DNA of 64,000 bases from Adiantum capillus-veneris (lineage: Eukaryota; Streptophyta; Polypodiopsida; Polypodiales; Pteridaceae), in assembly GCA_014529385.2 (NCBI GenBank), contig CM043963.1:110822912-110886911 (forward strand), read 5' to 3'. Each line of letters opens with the position of its first letter. Positions within the stretch are counted from its first letter, which is position 1. Below are positions 43,888-54,312 of this stretch, one piece after another. A program made the translations under genes and the position numbers. Under the pieces are notes generated by a model that worked only from the letters and a program-made list of their open reading frames with translations, made no database searches and had not been told where the DNA came from.

Positions 43888-44649
43888 TCAGGAAGGATGG
43901 AACCTTCGCAGCACTTTCAACAATCTCACATGGTGTCTTCCCGTCAAAGAGTGTATCGTGTTATTGTAGGCAAATTCCACCAAAGGTAAGTTCTTTTCCC
44001 ATTGAGTCTTCTGATTCGAGATACAAGATGCAAGTGGAACGATGACGAGAACTGCAACTCCGTGCCAATGTTCTCCCAAATTGCCTTCCAAAACAAACTC
44101 ATAAATCTGGGGTCTCTGTCGGAGACAATCGTCTCAGACGTGCCATGTAATCGGAAAATCATCGTGATCATTCTCTGTTCTTGGGAGATCAAAAATGAAA
44201 TCCATTGCAATACTTTCCCAGGGGTGGGTGGCTATCGGTAAAGGCTGTAACAATCCCTATGCCTTATGCCTGTCAAACTTGACCTTCAGGCATACCAAGC
44301 AACTGTGCACAAACTCTTCCACATCCTTTTTGAGTCTCGGCCCAAAGAAGTATCTCTCTACCCCTTTCATGGTGGTAGCAATGCCGCGGTGATCCGTAAA
44401 AGGTGGACAGTGGCATTCAGTCGTAACCTTATCCCTCAACGGCTGTGTAACGCACAATATAGTCTTTTTCATCAAGTAGCCTTCCCAAAGGGAGTATCCA
44501 GCTACTGTCTCCCCATCCCGTATCCGAGTGAAATTATCTGCAAAATCTGTATCTGTGGCATACTGATCGACCATATCCTCGAAGCTCCTATGATGTATCG
44601 CGGAAATAGCCAGAACCAACGGTTTCCGAGACAAAGCATCTGCCACCAC
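43888..44649 (-). pseudogene. Element D: integrase
   Basis: Minus strand. ADALSRKP (end of RNase H), HRGIATTMKGVERYFF and VEEFVHSCLVCLKVKFD (zinc domain), then in other frames [29 protein letters not shown] (catalytic D) and WEKNLPLVEFAYNNTIHSLTG. At least two frameshifts lie near 44.25 and 44.0 kb. Confidence 0.85.
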
Positions 44650-44887
44650 ATTCGTCTATCCCTGCACATGGACAATATGGAAGTGCAACTGTGACAAGAT
44701 GTTCGCCCACCGCATGTGCTTTTTCCGAAAGCTTCTTTTGTGACAAGAAGTAGCACAAACTCTGATGGTCTGTAAACACAGTAAAATCCGCTCCGAGTAG
44801 GTAATTCCGCCACTGAGTAAGAGCATGGATAACCACCAAAATCTCTTTCCCATAGATCTGTGTTGTCATCTCCGGCCTAGAGAACAA
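44588..44887 (-). pseudogene. Element D: RNase H
   Basis: Minus strand. EILVVIHALTQWRNYLLGAD and FTVFTDHQSLCYFLSQKKLS match the gypsy RNase H pattern, followed by a frame shift into the sequence leading to MVADALSRKP. Confidence 0.85.
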
Positions 44888-45042
44888 ACGGCTCTCCTAA
44901 GCTATGACATGGCCTTCTTGCATCAAGACCGCACCCAGACTACGACCACAAGCATCACAATATACTTCAAATGACTTCTGCAAGTCTGGCAAAGTCAAAA
45001 TAGGTCCCGTAGTCAATTTCTCTTTCAATGTCCGAAAGGCAG

Positions 45043-45832
45043 TCACCTCTGTGGGTCCCCACGAAAAAGGTACTCTTTATGTGTCAAGGTATGCAAAGGG
45101 GAATCAACCTCTGCAAACTTTCGTATGAACCGCCTGTAGTACGAACACAGTCCCAAGAAGCTTCTAACTTCATGGACATTCCTCAAATCGGGCCAATCAC
45201 GGATAGTCTTTATCTTGGCCGGGTCCATTTGCACTCCTGCTGCTGACACAATGTGTCCCAAAATGTGTATCTCTGGTAGGAAAAATTCACTTTTCTTTGC
45301 ATTAATCACTAACGTGTGATCTTGTAATGCCTGAAAGACTTGAAGCAGATGATCTCTGTGTTCTGCCTCATTCTTGGAGAAAAACAATGACGTCGTCAAA
45401 GAAAGTGCCAACAAATAGCATGTACTCTCGAAAAATCCTGTCCATCATCCGGTTAAATGTCGCAGGAGCATTGGTTAAGCCAAAAGGCATCACCAAAAAC
45501 TCAAATAACCCAAAAGTCGTCCGAAAAGCTGTCTTGTAGACATCTCCTGGCGCTATCCTGATCTGATGATATCCACTCTTGAAGTCAATCCTGCTAAAGC
45601 ACGAGGATCCCTGTAACCTGTCAAGTATATCATCGACCCTAGGAATCGGAAATCTGTTCTTGATGGTGATTTTGTTGAGAGCGCTATAATCGATGCACAT
45701 TCTCCAAGATCCGTCTTTCTTCAAAACCAACAACACTGGAGAGAAATACGGTGACGTACTAGGCTGGACAAGACCCTTTTCCAAGAGGTCTTTCATTGGG
45801 TTCATAATCTTTTCATTATGTACTCGTCTCAC
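45043..45832 (-). pseudogene. Element D: reverse transcriptase
   Basis: Minus strand. LLEKGLVQPSTSPYFSPVLL, VLKKDGSWRMCIDYSALNKI, FSRIDFKSGYHQIRI, FLVMPFGLTNAPATFNRMMD and FFDDVIVF (catalytic F-x-D-D), then a shift to HILGHIVSAAGVQMDPAKI and VRSFLGLCSYYRRFI. Nearly complete RT with one frameshift at about 45.4 kb. Confidence 0.9.
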
Positions 45833-46720
45833 ACGATAAGGTGGCCAATTCGGTGGCGTGCTTCCAGGTATCAGATCAATGGTTTGATCTTTAGGCCCTC
45901 TGAAAAGAAATCGGCATGAGTGTCGAGAAAAATCTTGGTGTTCTTTTGATCAGGTCAAAACATATTCAACCTTTATCGAGCGTTCAATTCTCTTCCAAAA
46001 GAATGAGTAAGAAACTGAAGTTCATCAAGTACAATCTCTAAGCCCTTCATTTATCAAAGTCGCTTTCTCAACCCAGTAGTCAACCACGGCGTAGTTCTTG
46101 TGGTACCAAGGGATCCTGAGTAGAACATCACTCGCGTGCCCTGAACACCCCTGTCATTGCAAACAAAGTTTGCCAATGCTCGGTGTAATGGAAACATCCC
46201 ATCCGGGTGCCAGTCAAACTACCTCTGTGGCGTCAGTCTGTCAGGCGTAATTCCAAATCGAGCCACCAATTCCAAGTGAAAGAAGTTGGCCTTGACTCCT
46301 TCAAAAGAGCTTCCTGATCCTTCACTTTGCCCCAAAAGCGGTTTGTACTTTCATTCATTAGATTCGGTGCAGGTCCCACGCCATGTGGTACCAGTTTTGC
46401 TTTTCTATCTGCCTTTTCTGCCACATTCCTCAGCTGCTCTCGAACTCTCAAACCTGTCGTCATCTTTATCATTCTGTTCTTTCTGTGCCTTATTAGGGCA
46501 CTTCGCAGAGATATGTCCCTGTTCCCCGCATCCAAAGCACTTCCACTTTCTGATGAAGCGATCTCTCTCCTCAGGAGTAAGCTTGGGTCGTGCATCATTT
46601 TTCTCTGGGTTGCTCTTTTTCTTTCTACTTTCATTCCCAGAAGACTGTTCGGCTCATTGTGTCATGGCCTCATCTGTGGGGTAGGTCAAACTGCAAGAGT
46701 GAATGGCAAAGCCCCGCTTC
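45833..46720 (-). pseudogene. Element D: zinc knuckle and protease region
   Basis: Minus strand. Near 46560-46500 it reads KCFGCGEQGHISAKCPNKAQ, a CX2CX4HX4C knuckle. Near 46320-46255 FEGVKANFFHLELVARFGI aligns with the protease start; the relic at 52.56 kb has IFDGGAKANFILIELVARS. In D the catalytic Asp reads as Glu. Several frameshifts. Confidence 0.7.
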
Positions 46721-46730
46721 GCATGACTCA

Positions 46731-47965
46731 TCAAGTCCTAAATAAAAGCTGACTCCTATTCCAAGCAATGATCTCGGTCTCTGTAGGTAGACCCAAGGTA
46801 AACCGCTCAATTTGTTCTCTGAACGAGATCTTCTTGAATGAAGAGGCGGGTAGAAAAGAGCTCCAGAATCTTTCACAATAAGCATTGATTGTATCTTTCT
46901 TGGTCATCTGAAGATGGTTCCAAGCAGCTCGTATATCTCGTTCATATTCTTGCGTCAACCAAGAAGAAATAAAAAGCTTCTTAAAGTTCAGCCATTTAAC
47001 TGGCGCAGTCTTGTTTAAAACAAGCGTGGACCACCAAGTACAAGCATTCCCCTTAAGGTAAGAGGTAGCTCTCCGAATCTTGGAGTGCTCTGAATAGCAT
47101 CCTCCCGCAAAAGCGATGTCAAACTGCTGTATAAAAGACAAAGCCTTTGAAGCATCTGAGTATCCTTAAAAAGTATCAAACTTGATCGAGTTGCCACCTT
47201 TCTTAACTCTCCCACTTTCTTGCTTTTATCTTCGAGAAAGTCATACTGGTTGGCTTTGTAAAAATTCTTCTTGTTCGCATAAAACTTTCCATCATCGGAA
47301 TCTGAGCTGTCTGTAGACGAGTCCTCAATAGAACTCTCAGTCTCTGGGTGAGATGTAGCCTTCTTTGCCTTTTTCTTGCCCTTTTCGAAGCGTTGTTTCT
47401 TGCTTCGCTTTTTGCTTTTTGTGTCTTCTTCGCTCGAGTCTGAACAGCTAGAAGAACTGTCAGAAGAAGAAGAAGAACTGGGTAGGTCTTCAAACTTGAC
47501 GCGCTTCTTCAATTTCTTTGCCTTGTCAAATGTCGACCGAAGACCCAAATATCTCGGGAAGTCAGTGCCTTCCTTCTGCTGTTTGCCGTGATTTTTGCCT
47601 TTCTTTTGCACGTCGAAAAGCTGAGCAATCCGTGCATCAACCACATTCTCCAGTTCCTTCTCCGTATATTTCTTGGAGGCAGAAGGTTTCTTGAGAGCGG
47701 TTTTCGGGAGTGGTGTTGTGGTTCTCTGCCACTCCATCTGTACCTCTTCCAAAGAGGTTTGGTTCATATATTTTTCCATCTTCGGGTCCTTGGCAAAATT
47801 GAGCATTATCTTTGTTGCATCGTCGATCAACTGGCGACGCTCCATCTCTCGCCGCTCCACCTAAGTAGGCCAAGGCAGACCATACTCTCTGTCGGAATCT
47901 TCGTTGTGATCCCTGCCCGCATCTCCAGATGCAGGGGGAGTTGACTGATCATTGCCTGAAGCCAT
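46731..47965 (-). pseudogene. Element D: gag
   Basis: ATG at 47965 (MASGNDQSTPPASGDAGRD). A TAG stop at about 47863 interrupts the frame (PWPT stop VERREMERR). A long Ser/Lys/Asp-rich low-complexity segment is at 47180-47520, then the capsid part SYLKGNACTWWSTLVLNK, WLTQEYERDIRAAWNHLQMT and FKKISFREQIERFTLGLP. A frameshift lies near 47.1 kb. Confidence 0.85.
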
Positions 47966-48020
47966 AGGTGCCGCGGAAAAAAAAATCGGGGATCGGATTT
48001 CCCGTAGAAGAGAAATCAGC

Positions 48021-48036
48021 CGTGCTCTGATACCAC
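48021..48036 (-). other. Element D primer-binding site (initiator Met tRNA)
   Basis: Minus strand TGGTATCAGAGCACGG immediately follows the 5' LTR. Confidence 0.9.
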
Positions 48037-48546
48037 TGTAATAGACTTGGACACTCCAAGTCAAAAATCAATCGCGATAGCACCAAATAACCACTTCAAA
48101 ACAATTCATAGATCACAATAGATTTGCACTGGCCCGGCGGAGTTCCGTGCCTAGAGATATTGGCCCCAACGACTGGCGCCCCTTTCAGTATTTCTTTTTG
48201 TATTAATCAATCATCAAAGTACAGGAGAGTGGCTAGGGTTTCACTCTCAGACTCTGCGTCCAGATGCTCTGAGAAGTGAGGCCCTCACCACTAATTTAAA
48301 GGTTACAAGGGATGCCCAAAAGCAGAGCCCCAAAAGCTTTTAAAATAAAAGCATCAGTTCTCTCTCTCTCTTAGAGAGTCTTTTCTCTTTTTTTTAAATT
48401 TAAAAAAAAACAAAACAAAATTCACGTCGCTCATCATTTTCAAAAAAATAAAAGTTAAAAAAAAATAGCCTCCGCGATTTTTAGAAATTAGGGTTTCTGG
48501 AAAAAATTAGGGTTTTTGTTGTCCGCCATGTCATCACTTTGTGACA
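48037..48546 (-). repeat. Element D 5' LTR
   Basis: 510 bp, TGTAATAGAC ... TTTGTGACA; high similarity to 42191-42711 with A-tract length differences. Confidence 0.95.
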
Positions 48547-48551
48547 GAGCG

Positions 48552-48770
48552 TGTCAAAACACAAATTTAAAAAGTAAGCAAAATTCAATTACATTGATTA
48601 GCAACACACACCACTCAAAACACTAACTACATTCCCCTCAATACAAAATAGTCACTATTAACAAGAATCTCTCCTCAAAATAAAATTTACAAAAATTGAA
48701 AATCTTGCAAACAAACCATGCACACATACTTTGTTCCTGCACCACGGGTTGCATCGCTACGTGATCGTTA
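48552..48770 (-). other. 5' internal sequence of copia element E
   Basis: Non-coding stretch between the E primer site and the D insertion. No gag start is recognised. Confidence 0.45.
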
Positions 48771-48794
48771 CTGCTTTGATACCATGTTGATATG

Positions 48795-48796
<2 letters not shown>

Positions 48797-48834
<38 letters not shown>
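48797..48834. repeat. (GA)n microsatellite in LTR E
   Basis: Pure GA run near the LTR 3' end. Confidence 0.95.
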
Positions 48835-48839
<5 letters not shown>

Positions 48840-49152
48840 CAAGAGGCACACCATGTATGCTCCCAAAGACTAATTCATATTGAGGACAAGTTACATATAT
48901 ATAGATGAGACCAAGTTAGGTAGAGAGCCATATATAGCTCCAACACTTTGAGCTTTGTCCAACGGCGATAACCTTGGTTTTCAAGGATTTTGAGTAAGAA
49001 ATGAAAGATCTTGGGATTAGGGTTTTTGCCTTGAGAATACAAAGTCGATTCTTCCTAGTACCATCGAGTCTAATTTAGAATGTATGTGGTAATACGTTTG
49101 GTTCAAGTGCTTGTATAAAGACTTCTCCCCAATAATGAAGATACTCGAGGGG

Positions 49153-49155
<3 letters not shown>

Positions 49156-49188
<33 letters not shown>
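49156..49188. repeat. Poly-G run of 33 in LTR E
   Basis: Uninterrupted G run after GGGGGGA. Its minus strand would read as a poly-proline frame that should not be trusted. Confidence 0.95.
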
Positions 49189-49189
<1 letters not shown>

Positions 49190-49549
49190 CTACCCATCTT
49201 CTGATCCCTAGCATTGTATCGATCTTCTTCCTTTTTTTTCTCTTTCTCCTTATATCAATTTGCTTGAGTATTAAGTGATAAATTCTTTTTGTCCAAGTAT
49301 ATTTGATATTGTTATGCACTCCCCTTTTAGACAACTCTTGTTGAATAGTTTTGATTGATTGAGTTGCATACATAGCCTCTTTATATAGGAGATAAAAAGA
49401 CACATACGAAGAGGCATGTCTGTTGATGAAGAGACATGACTCTAGACTAAGATTTGTTGTGACTAGTCATTGTAGAGACATGACCGCTAAGAGATGCACC
49501 CTCTCAAGGATAGGGGTCTCCAATCTATTCTATATTTGTACATGTAACA

Positions 49550-51480
49550 TGATCAAGTGCAAGAAGGTAACATATGGATAAAGTATACATCATAGTCGTG
49601 ATATTTCCTTCCATTTAGAGTGAGAGTTTTGGTTAAAGAAATGACTTTTGGTCCTGATAGATTTCTGAGAAAGAATTGAATCTAGAAAATCCTTCAGTCT
49701 TTGAATTATCTAGAAGCTTTGTCTTTGACTTTTGTTTCTTGAAAGACCTTTTGTTTTGATTGCTAATCCCATTACATTACATCATTCAAAGGCTTTTTAA
49801 AGGATTGTGGCCTAATCAGGTTGACTACAACAAGAGAGTAATCTTCAAAATCTTTAATGTGATGTGAGACTTTTGATTGAAAATATTTCAATAATTGCAA
49901 AACATTCGGCGAAGAGGAAATCTTTTGAAGGCATTCTTTGATAAGATGGATTTGGTCTCTTGGGACAGCAATACCTCTATGGTTACCACCACAAATTGTA
50001 CATAATCCATCCTTGTTTGAAGTCAAAGAAGTAGTTAAAGAAGAGCCTTGTTGGGTATTGAAACGTCAATCTCGAGGAAAATCACATCCTTTATGACGAT
50101 CAAGTGGAACATTTGAGGGAAATCTTCTTTAAGGTTGTCAATCTTGAGAGTAGAACCTTGAAGTTAAAGAAGGCATTGTTTCTTATTGCCTCAACTGAGA
50201 CTAATGCTGTTGACTTTTTCTCTAACATTCTTTGCAATTGTGATGTGAAAAAATGAGTGTTGTTTGAAGACCGATCGTTGGGAAGAAAATTCCTTGTAGG
50301 ACACTGATTATCACCAAGACCTTCCACATACGTGATTGAAGCATCCACGGTGGTAGGATTATACTTGTGAACATTGTTGTTCTATGTTGGCTAAAGCCCA
50401 TCAATGAAACTATGTAGATTGTAAGAGGGGCTGAGAGTTTCTATTTCTAGGGTTAATTTTTGAAACTTTGTGATATGCAACGAAGGAACTAGCTTGGCTC
50501 AGAGGATGGAGAGAGCTTTGGGCATGGAAACCCACATTAGCAGATTTAAATGCCTTACTAATAGCATGTCATAATTTTTTCCAAGGAGGTTTATGTTGCC
50601 ATCAGTGACCCGTCATTGCCACAAATGAAATATTGTGAACTAGCACGTGCAATCTTTTTGTTCTCCACTAAATCTGTGTTGGACAAGTAGACCTCTAACC
50701 ATTGGTCTTGTCGCGATGACCATTGTAAGGTACAGGTAGTTTAACATCCAAACCCTTCTTTTGTGTAGCATTTAATATTTTTAAGCTCACAGTTGTCTAA
50801 TTCAATAGTTGGGTCCAGTTCCTTGTGCTCTTCCACAAAAGCTTCGGAAGAAGATCATGGAGAAGCACCATGAGGAGTCCGAGAAGTAGTATAGTAAGTA
50901 TGTGAAGAGGTTTGTGTCTGCAACTACTCTAGGTGAGTATTAATTGATGTTGAAAGTGCTACAATTTCCTCCTTGAGAACAACAAGAGCATCCTCCTAGT
51001 GGCCATTGCCATCTTGAACGGGTAACTATGGCATAAAATTTACCTCAAGAACGGATTCCAACTTTGGACCTTGTGTGCAAGAGTATTTTTTTGGCAAAAC
51101 TTCTTCTAGAACTACATCTATGTACAAGAGATACGGGATGGGCACTCACACATGGTCGTCTTCCAGTTCTTGGGTTGTACCGCGTGCAAGAGAAGGGCGG
51201 GAGGCGAACGATGGAGATGAAGAGGGGGTGGGCAACATGAGAATTTACACTAAGTTGGCTGAGTGGCATGTTTTTTCTAAATGATGTTGGTGTCTTTTTT
51301 TTTGTCAAATGAAAGGTGTCCACACTTGAGTTAATTTTGGGTTAGGCTAGCCAATTTCGGCAGGACACTTAATGTGGATTAAATTGGGCCTTTTTATAAA
51401 TAGCTCGTGTTGTTGCCTGGTCATGTAAAAAAATAGCGGCATATTACATGGAATATCAGTCAATGTGAAGGTTTTCAACA
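49550..51480 (-). other. Mostly non-coding; small CxxCGGNH ORF
   Basis: The minus frame 50026-49772 begins GLCTICGGNHRG, which recalls the CxxCGGxH gag knuckle, but no final Cys follows. The frame at 50348-50100 (VEGLGDNQCPTRNFLPNDRS) lies just upstream. They may be an old gag relic; unproven. No other gene seen. Confidence 0.3.
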
Positions 51481-51499
51481 ATGTACGATTGTGAAGACG

Positions 51500-53345
51500 C
51501 ACACCCTTTTGACACTAGCAAGGAGGATAGGAAGCATTAACCGCGAAGAAAGACTTTAAAGAGCAAGAAGAACAAGAACAAAAAGAAAGCTAAGAATAGA
51601 ACATCACAAAAGGAATCTTGAAAGCATCAAAAGCATTTTGATAGTTTCAATGAGGACATATGATCATTTGATTCTTCTTACTTAGATTCAAGTCAAATTG
51701 TCAATATATGGGAAGAAGAGAAGACACTCATACCATTTAAGCTAGTATGACCATGTCAAGAAAAGGGGCAAGAAGACCAAGGATTTCAAGGAGGTTGCTT
51801 CGAACAACAATGCAACATCATCTTTTTGTGAGGTTGTTTCTTAGAACGCTCCAAAGTACAAAGAGTGTTGTCGTATTTGAAAGGGAACATGCCTAGACAT
51901 GGTGGTCTACCATACTGTTGCACAAGGAAGCACCTACAAAATGGTTCAAATTCAAACACCTCTTCACCTCCTCATCATGGCTTACATAATAATACAAAGA
52001 GTATGTCATCGTGTCTTGGAATCATGTGAAGGTGACCAAAGCAGACACGTTGGACAACTATTGCTAGACATTTAAGGATGCTTTTCTACCAGCCTCTTCT
52101 TTCAAGAAAATCCCAAAGTTGAGCGGTTTTGTTGCAGTCTACCCAAAGAGATACAACCAATTTCCCTACATAGGAAATTTGTCTCTATTCATATATTTAT
52201 CAGTCATGCAAAATCGGGGTTTGGTATGCATTCCAACACACTGACGTACACTTTGGACAAGCTAGTGTCTAAGAAAACAGGGCAAGATTTGTTCAACGGT
52301 AACAAGAAGAAGGGTAGGCAGCAAAATAAGGAATCATATAGCATGTCAAAAGAGCAGTGTGTTGAGTATTATAAAGAGGACAAGTATTATGGTTGTGGGG
52401 AACAAGGGCACATTCTTCGGAAGCACCAAAGGAGTAGGTTGAGGACAAACTAGAGACATTCATAGCGGTAGGATTGTGAGGGCCCTAGACCAAATAGACA
52501 AGAGTGCAAAACTCTACAGAGAATGGGGAAAAGTACATGATCAAGAAGTCCTTATAATCTTTGATGGAGGAGCCAAGGCCAACTTCATCTTGATTGAATT
52601 GGTGGCTCGATCTAGAATCATGCCTAAAGAAATGGGAACCGATAAAGACAGTTCTAGCAGCATTAGGAAAAGATGGTGCCATTATACCTATCATAGGAAA
52701 ATTTTGGGTGCATTGTCACAGGTATTTAGGGCACAAGGCCCTTTACATCATCCCTTGAGATGGGTGTGAAGTATTTTTTGGGATCCCTTGACACCACAAG
52801 AATGATGTTGTGGTCAATTGTTGGGCGAGAAAGGCCACTTTGAAGAACGCGAAAGGCAAAGAAAATACTCTTAATGTAAAATTAAATGGCGAGTGTGTCC
52901 CACTTGTATTGGCTTTGGCCATTTCAAAATCAATGAAATCCAGTCTCTTTGTTTACTCAATCTACTTGAACAAACTTAATGAAAATAAGAACTCAAATCT
53001 GTCCGACTTGGGAAAAGAACGAAAGAAATTTTTGCAAGCTGAAGCTGACCATTTCTCTGAGGATTTTCTTGGAGAGCTTCTTGAAGATCATACGATTTAT
53101 TTGATACCTAGAAATTTCCCACAAAACGAGCCACCTTCTAAAGTATGTAGAACCCAGAATGAGGAAATCATGAACCAAGTGAAAGAACTTCTAGAAAAGA
53201 ATCCTAATCTAGCCTAGTATATCACCTTATTCTTCACCAATGCTACTAGTGTTAAAGAAAAATGGATCTTGGAGAATGTGAATTGAGTACAAAGATCTCA
53301 AAAAAATCACCATCAAGAACAAGATCAAGAGCAAAATATTGTCAG
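51500..53345 (+). pseudogene. Degenerate Ty3/gypsy relic, gag to RT start (D family)
   Basis: Plus strand. Near 52010-52110 it reads FLPASSFKKI after a DTLDNYC stretch, like D gag (FWSSFLPASSFKKISF). YYGCGEQGHILRKHQ at about 52390 is a knuckle missing its last Cys. IIFDGGAKANFILIELVARS at 52556-52615 is the protease start, with D-G-G-A instead of D-S/T-G-A. NEEIMNQVKELLEKNPNLA (about 53160-53215) is the RT start, followed by a stop and frame changes. It stops abruptly near 53.35 kb. Confidence 0.75.
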
Positions 53346-53409
53346 CTTGTTGGTATCTCTAAAATCTCAACAAGAAATTAGTTACTTTATTCAATCTAGG
53401 CAATCTATA

Positions 53410-54300
53410 AAAAGGAGTGGCTCTCCACTTGTGTACGCCACACCGCACCAGATTCAAAAATCTGGTTCCTTTTTTAACATTTGGCAAAAATAGTGGTAAT
53501 AACTCAAAAGAATCAAGGTACAACTACAAACTAAAAAGAATTTGTAAAATTCTCTTCCCTCCAACCACTTCGCATAGAGAACCAAAAAGGGCCATTGACA
53601 AAATCATCCAGTGGACCTAGCTTACCTTTCTGTTCTTTACTTGTGTCATGTGACTTGTGGGTACTAGGTAGCCCCGTTGGTCTCTTATGTCCACTTGCAC
53701 CTCAATTTGAATTGTGTGAATTCTTTGATGAACCATTAGCTGATTCCCTTACTTCTCTCGAATCCTCACATACACTATTAGTTGATTCCCTTACTTCTTT
53801 AGAATCCTCCCATAAACTATCATTGGGTTCCTTTGGTTCTTTCTTTTCCTTGGAAGACTCTCCCTCCATTGAGCCACATTGGCTTGTGTGTAGGATAGGT
53901 TCGTTAACCGGAATTCATATCAAAACCTTGCTTGGAATGTCCCATAAGCCTCTAAATAGAGTGAGACTTTTGTTATAGACTATACCGTCATATCCCTTTT
54001 GGAAATCCATAGCAAAAACTCTCTATTTGGTCCTTTAGAGTGATCCTTTGAAATGAGGACACTAGCAAATAGGTACCCCCAAAAAATTTGACAATAATTA
54101 TCCAAAGTGTCTTTATTATTCATTCTCACATGATGCCAAGACACGATGATATCTTCTTCATATTCTTAATTATCAAGGAAAAAGTGGAAATTCTCTTGAA
54201 TTTTACCCACTTCTTAGGTGCTTCTTTGTGCAACAACAAAGTAGACCACCATGTTTGTGAGTTTCCGTAAGATACCACCCTTTGTACCTTGGAGTGTTCC
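53410..54300 (-). pseudogene. Inverted relic of D-family gag
   Basis: Minus strand. 54300-54130 reads LEHSKVQRVVSYG, SQTWWSTLLLHKEAPKKWVK and FKRI, matching D gag (the TWWSTLVLNKTAPVKWLNFK block). A Ser/Asp/Glu-rich part lies at about 53650-53900. 53420-53480 resembles the D 3' end near 43245-43305. It faces the plus-strand relic to its left, so an inversion or two separate insertions occurred. Confidence 0.65.
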
Positions 54301-54312
54301 AAGAGTGGTGGA

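Larger units (their letters stand above)
42191..48546 (-). mobile_element. Element D: Ty3/gypsy chromovirus (6.4 kb)
   Basis: LTRs 48037-48546 (5') and 42191-42711 (3'), flanked by GAGGG (42186-42190) and GAGCG (48547-48551), a target duplication with one mismatch. It has an initiator-Met primer site and polypurine tract. Minus-strand order is gag, zinc knuckle, protease, RT, RNase H, integrase, chromodomain. All frames have stops or shifts. Chromodomains direct chromovirus integration to heterochromatin. Confidence 0.95.
48771..49549 (-). mobile_element. Element E: copia 5' LTR with primer site
   Basis: Minus strand LTR proposed from TGTTACATGTACAAATATAG (49549) to CCACATATCAACA (48785), followed directly by TGGTATCAAAGCAG (48784-48771), an initiator-Met primer site. 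TATATATGTAAC around 48900 is a plausible TATA box. The other LTR was not found. Element D is inserted about 220 bp into its internal region. Confidence 0.65.

Noticed and set aside
49017-49403. Poly-proline ORF on the minus strand
   Set aside because: Produced by the poly-G run inside an LTR; no other protein signal.
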